Assembly (NCBI GenBank): GCA_029465975.1
Contig: CM055744.1
Location: forward strand, 2,803,552-2,867,551
Source: Dallia pectoralis
Lineage: Eukaryota; Chordata; Actinopteri; Esociformes; Umbridae
Length of the DNA stretch: 64,000 nucleotides
Reading direction: 5' to 3'
Shown: positions 58,033-64,000 of the stretch, one piece after another
Layout of the letters: each line of letters starts with the position of its first letter
Position numbering within the stretch: the stretch's first letter is position 1
Notes under the pieces: model-generated
What the model was told of the DNA's origin: nothing
Databases searched by the model: none
What the model saw: only the letters and a program-made list of their open reading frames with translations
Translations under genes and position numbers: made by a program

Positions 58033-61000
58033 TCTCATCTCATCATCTCATCTTCAACCGCTTATCCGGGGTCGGGTCGCGGGGGTAGCAGCTCTAGCAG
58101 GGGACCCCAAACTTCCCTTTCCCGGGCAACATTAGCCAGCTCTGACTGGGGAATCCCGAGGCGTTCCCAGGCCAGTGTGGAGATATAATCTCTCCACCTA
58201 GTCCTGGGTCTTCCCCGAGGTCTCCTCCCAGCTGGACGTGCCTGGAACACCTCTCTAGGGAGGCGCCCAGGTGGCATTCGTACAAGATGCCCGAACCACC
58301 TCAACTGGCTCCTTTCTATGCAAAGGAGCAGCGGCTCTACTCCGAGTTCCTCTCGGATGACTGAGCTTCTCACCCTATCCCTAAGGGAGAGGCCAGCCAC
58401 CTTTCTGAGAAAACCCATTTCGGCCGCTTGTACCCGCGATCTAGTTCTTTCGGTCATGACCCAGCTTTCATGACCATAGGTGAGGGTAGGAACAAAGATT
58501 GACCGGTTTCGGCTCAGCTCTCTTTTCGTCACAACGGTGCGGTGAAGCGAATGCAACACCGCCCCCGCTGCTCCGATCCTCCGACCAATCTCCCGCTCCA
58601 TTGTTCCCTCACTCGCGAACAAGACCCCGAGGTACTTGAACTCCTTCACTTGGAGTAAGGACTCATTCCCTACCCGGAGTAGGCACTCCACCGGTTTCCT
58701 GCTGAGAGTCATGGCCTCAGATTTAGAGGTGCTAACCCTCATCCCAGCCGCTTCACACTCGGCTGCGAACCGATCCAGTGAGTGCTGAAGGTCACCGACC
58801 GATGAGGCCATCAGGACCACATCATCCGCAAAAAGCAGTGATGTGACCATCAGCCCACCGAACGGGAACCCCTCCCCCCCATGACTACGCCTTGATATCC
58901 TGTCCATGAATATTACAAACAGGATTGGTGACAAAGCGCAGCCCTGGCGGAGGCCAACCCCCACCTGGAACGAATCCGACTTACTGCCGAGGACACGGAC
59001 ACAGCTCATGCTTTGAGCGTACAGAGATTGGATGGCCCTGAGAAGAGACCCCCTCACCCCATACTCCGCAGCACCTCCCACAAAAGATCCCGGGGTACCC
59101 GGTCATACGCCTTCTCCAGATCCACAAAACACATGTAGACTGGATGGGCATACTCCCAGGCCCCCTCCAGGATCCTTGCGAGAGTAAAGAGCTGGTCCGT
59201 GGTTCCCGGCCAGGACGAAAACCGCATTGTTCCTCTTCAATCTGAGGTTCGACTATTGGCCGAACCCTCCTTTCCAGCACTTTGGAGTACACTTTACCAG
59301 GGAGGCTGAGGAGTGTGATACCTCTGTAATTGGCACACACTCTCTGGTCCCCCTTTTTAAAGAGGGGAACCACCACCCCGGACTGCCACTCCTCTGGCAC
59401 TGTCCCAGACTTCCATGCAATGTTGAAGAGGCGTGTCAACCAAGACAGCCCTTCCCCACCCAAAGCTTTTAGCATTTCTGGACGAATCTCATCAGTCCCT
59501 GGGGCTTTGCCACTGTGGAGTTGTTTGACTACCTCAGCGACTTCCCCCAGGGAAACTGACGATGACCCTCCATCAGCCTCCAGCTCTGCCTCTGTACTAG
59601 AGGGCGTGTAGGTCGGATTCAGGAGCTCCTCAAAATGCTCTTTCCAGCGCCCGATCACATCATCAGTTGAGGTCAACAGTGTCCCATCCTTACTGTACAC
59701 AGCTTGGATGGTTCCCGTTTTCCCCTTCTGAGGTGCCGAACGGTTTCCAGAAGCATTTTGGTGCCGACCGAAAGTCCTTCTCCATAGCTTCTCCAAACTT
59801 CTCCCACACCCGCTGCTTTGCCTCTGACACGGCAGCGGCTGCAGCCCTTCGGGCCTGTCGGTACCCTGCAACTGCCTCCGGAGTCCCCAGGGCTAGCATA
59901 TCCCTGAAGGCCTCCTTCTTCAGTCGGACAGCTTCCCTGACCACCGTGGTCCACCACGGTGTTCTAGGGTTACCACCCCTTGAGGCACCTAGGACCTTGA
60001 GACCACAGCTCACCGCCGCAGCTTCAGCAATAGAAGCTTTGAACATTGCCCACTCAGGTTCAATGCCCCCAACCTCCACAGGGATGCCTGAAAAGCTCCG
60101 CCGGAGGTGTGAGTTAAAGATCTTTCGGACAGGGGCCTCCTCCAGACGTTCCCAGTTCACCCGCACTACCCGTTTGGGCTTACCTGGTCTGTCCAAAGTC
60201 TTTCCCCACCCTCTGATCCAACTCACTACCAGATGGTGATCAGTTGACAGCTCTGCCCCTCTCTTCACCCGAGTGTCCAAAACATGCGGCCTTAGATCAG
60301 CCGATACGATTACAAAATCGATCATTGACCTTCGGCCTAGGGTGCTCTGGTACCATGTACACTTATGCGCCTCCATATGTTCGAACATGGTGTTTGTTAT
60401 AGACAATCCATGACTAGCACAGAAGTCCAATAACAAACGACCGCTCGGGTTTAGATCAGGGAGGCCGTTCCTCCCAATCACGCCTCTCCAGGTGTCTCCA
60501 TCGTTGCCCACATGTGCGTTGAAGTCACCCAGCAGAATGATGGAGTCCCCTACTGGAGCCCTATATAGGACTCCCTTCAGGGTCTCCAAGAAGGCTGAAT
60601 ACTCCGAACTGCTGTTTGGTGCATAAGCACAAACAACAGTCAGAGTTTTCCCCCCCACCACCCTTAGGCGTAGGGAGGCAAACCTCTCATCCACCGGGGT
60701 AAACTCCAACACCACCGTGCTCAGACGTGGGCTCGTGAGTATCCCCACACCAGCCCGCCGCCTCTCACCCTGGGCAACTCCAGAGAAGAACAGAGTCCAA
60801 CCCCTATCCAGGAGTAAGGTTCCAGAGCCACGGTTGTGCGTAGAGGTAAGTCCCACCAGATCCAACTGGTATCGCTCCACCTCACGCACAAGTTCTGGCT
60901 CCTTCCCCCCCAGTGAGGTGACGTTCCACGTCCCCAAAGCAAGCTTCTGCCGCCCGGGTCTGATCCGTCGAGACCCCCCACCTTCACTGCCACCCATATG

Positions 61001-61182
61001 ACAGCGCACCCGACCCCTGCGGTTGCTCCTGTGAGTGGTGGGCCCACAGGATGGAGAGGAGAGAGATGCCACGTATCTCGTTCGGGCTGTGCCCGGCCGG
61101 GCTCCGTGGCAAACCCGGCCACCAGACGCTCGCTTTCGAGCCCGCCGTCTGGGCCTGGCTCCAGACGAGGGCCCTGGGCTTC
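58033..61182 (-). mobile_element. nearly full-length non-LTR retrotransposon (LINE) inserted in the hAT
   Basis: Flanked by the perfect 12-bp target duplication GTGATTCTGATA (58,021-58,032 and 61,183-61,194). The minus-strand 3' end is a GATGAGATGATGAGATGAGA-type simple repeat, reminiscent of RTE-clade tails such as Rex3, although clade assignment is uncertain. Length 3,150 bp with endonuclease and reverse transcriptase in order. It interrupts the hAT downstream of the transposase, so it inserted later. Confidence 0.9.
58062..61182 (-). pseudogene. LINE ORF: endonuclease and reverse transcriptase, frameshifted
   Basis: First frame (to 59,690): a Pro/Arg-rich start, then an apurinic-type endonuclease from LALGTWNVTSLGG (~60,943) to STDHHLVVSW (~60,245), with GDFNAHVG and the terminal SDH-like motif. 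Second frame (59,871-~59,210): RT fingers with KAPGTDEIRPEML, WQSGVVVPLFKKGD, NYRGITLLS and QCGFRPGR. After two more frame changes, the third frame (59,081-58,062) has GLRQGCALSP, the catalytic FADD at 58,821-58,832, and a C-terminal RPRGRPRTRWRD region. The lost frame around 59,090-59,215 covers the first catalytic Asp region. Three frameshifts make this copy inactive, but it is well preserved. Confidence 0.85.
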
Positions 61183-61194
61183 GTGATTCTGATA

Positions 61195-61544
61195 ACAAAC
61201 ATTTATTAAAACACAGAAGAACAAGAAAACGGGAAAAACACAGACCGAAACTCGGGATTTACATTTCACTTATAATTAAGCAGCACAATTAACTTTTTTT
61301 CTCGTGCAAACCATAGCAAAGGCTACAAAATAAATTATATTATTGAAAATCGTAAAGTGCTCATGAACTACACGAATTAAGGTTTAAAAAACAATATGCA
61401 TGCAAAATCAAAATCGAATAGGTTCGTATCGGATTAATTCTAATATAACGATGGACCATGTTTACATTTCGATGTTTCTGGCCAGAAACACCAACTTATT
61501 AACCATTTGTGGTTTTAATAAGCTGCGGATTGGAGTGACTACAC
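61195..61544. other. hAT interior 3' of the transposase, no gene
   Basis: AT-rich; between the LINE target duplication and the transposase end. Nothing further seen. Confidence 0.5.
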
Positions 61545-63307
61545 TACCCGCTGTGCTGAAGACCCGCTCTGATGGAGTACTGGTTGCACATATGCCCAGA
61601 TATTTATTATCTTTTTTCGTTAGTTTTCCACCAAGTCAGTGGGTCCTCTTCCCGATCAATGGTCATTTCTTGCAGGAACATGGTCATTTCTGACTCGACC
61701 TTTTGCTCATCAGTGAGCGTGACAGCATTTGCTGTGGCTGCTCTCTTCGCAAGAAGGCTGCCCAAAGACCACTTTTTTTTTTAGGCACGGAGGTGGCGCC
61801 GGCATCTGGTTCCTCTCCCTCTTCTCCAGCATGTGAGGGACCCGACAGAGCAATCTCTTCCATCATTTCAGATTTTGTGGATTGAAGTTCGGGAGGTTTC
61901 ATGTGGTCCCCTCGGTACCTGGGGTCAAGCAGCGTTGCTTTACGCATCATCCTCTGGATGGCGTCATCACCATATCTGCCTTCCATCTGTTCCAGGATGA
62001 CACGCTTCAGTTCGGCTGTCAATCATCATCGGATTCCTCCAGCACACCTTCTAAATGGGTCAACATCGGCAGCAGTGAGGACACCGTAACATAATGTTCT
62101 GCAGAGAGAATGTCTGTGAGGTCCGCTACTGGCTTCAGCGCGTTGTTCACAGATTCCAGAACACTTATGTCTTGCCATGTCAGCTGGGGGAGTGGGCGGC
62201 GGCTTTTGTCTTGGGCAAAAACACGTTTTATGGCTTGCTGCTGCTCCAGCATTCTCTCTACCATTTGCTGTTTTGAGCCCCATCGTGTTGCACAGTCCTG
62301 TCAGTAAATACGCAGTAAAATAAAAAAAATATATATATTTTTTTTTCATATTACAGTTTCATTTCCACTTGTGCCTTCTGCAGCTCACGTCGCCTCAGCC
62401 AGCTGTGCGAAAACGCAGTGTTGACTGCCCGGCAAATCCCGAAAGCTCGCTCTGTGCTGGCCCTCTGTTGCGCAAGCGAGTTGTTTATGGCCAGGTTTAA
62501 GTTGTGCCTAAAGCAACTTAAAGATGGCCATTTCAACTGCCGGATGGCTGCAACAATATTCGCCCCATTGTCGGTTGATATACAGGCAATTTGTTTCTCC
62601 TGTAGTTTCCACTCATTTATTGCCTCGCGCAGTGCTTCCTCCAAATGATCCGCTGTATGGCTTTCGGGCGTGAAGCTAGTTTCCAAGCATTTGGACTGCA
62701 GTGTCCACTCTTTACTCACATAATGCACTGTCACTGACATGTAGGGCATCATATTGCAGCTGGACCACATGTCCGTTGTCATGGCCAAATATTCTACGTC
62801 ACCCAGCTCTTTCGTGGTGTTACTTCTGACCTCGTTGAAAAGGTTAGGGATAGCCGTTTTGGAGAAGTATTTCCGACCTGGCAGCTCATATTTACGATCA
62901 AAGGTATGCAGCATGGCCTTAAACGACGGCTTCTCTACTGTATTGAACGCCACCATTTCTTTGGCCACGAAGCGAGTTACCGCATCTGTCAACTGCCTCC
63001 ATCTGTCACTGTCAGTTTTATATTTGGTTATTTTTGCAAAAGCCCCAGTTATCGTCTGCTGACCCTGGCTAGCTTTTTTGCTAGGCCCAGCACGTGCAGG
63101 CAAGGTGGCATATTCTGCGGGATGGCGCACACGCAAATGGTCATGAAGATTTGTCGTCTGTCCATCTTTTGCGCGGATCACACATGAGCAGATCTTGCAC
63201 ACAACTTCAGTCAGGTCCCTTGGCTGTCCACTCTCATCAGGTCTAAATCCAAAAAATTGCCATATAGCCGAAGTAGTGCCTTTTTTTGCAACCAATACCA
63301 ACGCCAT
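61545..63307 (-). pseudogene. hAT transposase (ZBED1/Ac-like), disrupted
   Basis: Starts at 63,307 with MALVLVAKKG. Residues 37-62 form a BED zinc finger (C37-X2-C40 ... H57-X4-H62). The next ~250 residues match the Ac-type transposase core, including TTDMWSS and CISTDNGANI near catalytic positions. The frame ends at 62,351 in an AT-rich interruption (62,276-62,351) that looks like a small intron but would leave the wrong phase. It continues CATRWGSKQQMVERML, shifts again by one base at ~62,020 (LTAELKRV), and ends in a broken dimerisation region (EDPLTWWKTNEK at ~61,635). It is well preserved yet inactive as written. Confidence 0.8.
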
Positions 63308-63735
63308 TGTATCAACTCTTGTTCACTGACAGGGAAGCTACTTTTTGTTTTCCTTCTTACGTGTTTACGTGCAACCTTATTGGAATGCCCGGATGAGTAA
63401 TTAGTTGGGTTAGTAAAATAACGAAAATATAATTTTTAAGTATAGAAAAACATATGTAACGAAATATATTAAAATAAAAAGTGAGCAACTCTTCTTCTAC
63501 TAAAAACTTCTTCTAAAAAGCTACTTAATTTGTTTCCCCTCACGTGAAACCTATCGGGGAACGCTGACTAGTCAGTAGTTAGGTTAGTAAAATAACGAAA
63601 ATAATTTGTTATGTAGAAAATAGTATATGTAAAAACAATTTTTTTACAACCGCCCAACCCCCGATATCATCGTCCATCACGATGTTTTAATGCCAACATC
63701 GGCAACTGCCAATTTAGTGGACATCGCCCAACCCT
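63308..63735. other. hAT 5' non-coding region and terminus
   Basis: AT-rich leader of the transposase on the minus strand. Contains two related short segments (GTTAGTAAAATAACGAAAAT at ~63,409 and ~63,582) and the terminal GATATCATCGTCCATCACG. Confidence 0.6.
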
Positions 63736-63744
63736 AGTGGTGGC

Positions 63745-64000
63745 ATACTTTAAGCAAAATGCATGGCATTCTAAGGGAAAAATGTATTTTGACTGCTATC
63801 TGTATTTTAGTCTTACAGTTTCACTCCTTTATCATTTTTACATTGAGTCTTCAAAAAACCTGGAGTTAGAAGGCTATTTCCCGACTCTAGTGTCATCAGT
63901 GATGGGAGTTTGGCTGGCTGTCAAATTGTTTCCATGACAATTACTCCACAGCTACATCCATCCTTTTGTAGTGAGTGAGGGATTGTTGCTCCCTTCCAAT
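63745..64000. other. flanking unique sequence, nothing recognised
   Basis: Continues the host sequence interrupted by the hAT at 57,036. No exon or repeat was recognised before the window ends. Confidence 0.5.

Larger units (their letters stand above)
57044..63736 (-). mobile_element. hAT (Ac-like) element with 8-bp TSD, carrying nested insertions
   Basis: Begins TAGGGTTGTGCCGATGGACG and ends with the inverted terminus CGATGT...CGCCCAACCCTA. Perfect 8-bp duplication GTGGTGGC on both sides (57,036-57,043 and 63,737-63,744). Subtracting the LINE insertion leaves ~3.5 kb, a normal size for an autonomous hAT. The transposase lies on the minus strand at 61,545-63,307. Confidence 0.9.

Overview
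The window looks like teleost fish nuclear DNA. It holds one intact-looking vertebrate gene, a 15-exon LBP/BPI-family gene on the + strand (47,326-52,246). The rest is typical fish repeat content: hAT, Harbinger-like and Tc1-like DNA transposons, L2-like and other LINEs, an endogenous retrovirus, and several large tandem arrays. There are no bacterial features, and no tRNA, rRNA or CRISPR was found. The species cannot be fixed from the sequence alone.

Layout. 1-3,479 is a G-rich ~20-bp satellite, followed by a 500-base gap (3,480-3,979). 3,980-33,898 is one contig dominated by a giant inverted repeat: 5,697-19,262 is mirrored by 19,263-31,870. The axis lies inside two head-to-head arrays of an 81-bp satellite. 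Each arm carries the same degraded endogenous retrovirus (LTR, gag, protease, pol), interrupted by a second LTR, a Harbinger-related fragment and a hAT element, plus a ~0.9-kb TIR-like element with THAP-like and SWIM/YqaJ-type exon fragments. The first ~1.4 kb of the contig reappears at its far end (32,458-33,898) in direct orientation, so the inverted repeat ends abruptly at 31,870 against RNase H/RT sequence on the other strand. A second 500-base gap follows (33,899-34,398).

34,399-44,330 is a higher-order tandem array built from a ~64-bp satellite, a ~140-bp GCTAGC-rich repeat, a ~0.9-kb block repeated four times and a ~0.44-kb block repeated twice. Diverged copies of the 0.9-kb block occur at 53,040-54,340, outside the array.

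44,330-52,480 is the LBP/BPI locus. A ~41-bp minisatellite runs up to the start codon and is split by a 2.4-kb hAT element. The transposase remnant of that hAT contains 26 in-frame copies of a 39-bp minisatellite. Intron 3 holds a Harbinger-like element and intron 14 a Tc1 fragment. 52,480-64,000 is TE-rich and has no recognised host coding exon: L2-like LINE tail, Tc1 remnant, and a 6.7-kb hAT (8-bp TSD, BED-finger transposase) split by an almost full-length LINE (12-bp TSD) and carrying a small Charlie-like element.

The only gene likely to make a host protein is LBP/BPI, a secreted lipopolysaccharide-binding innate immune protein. All other coding matter is mobile-element derived and carries frameshifts or stops.
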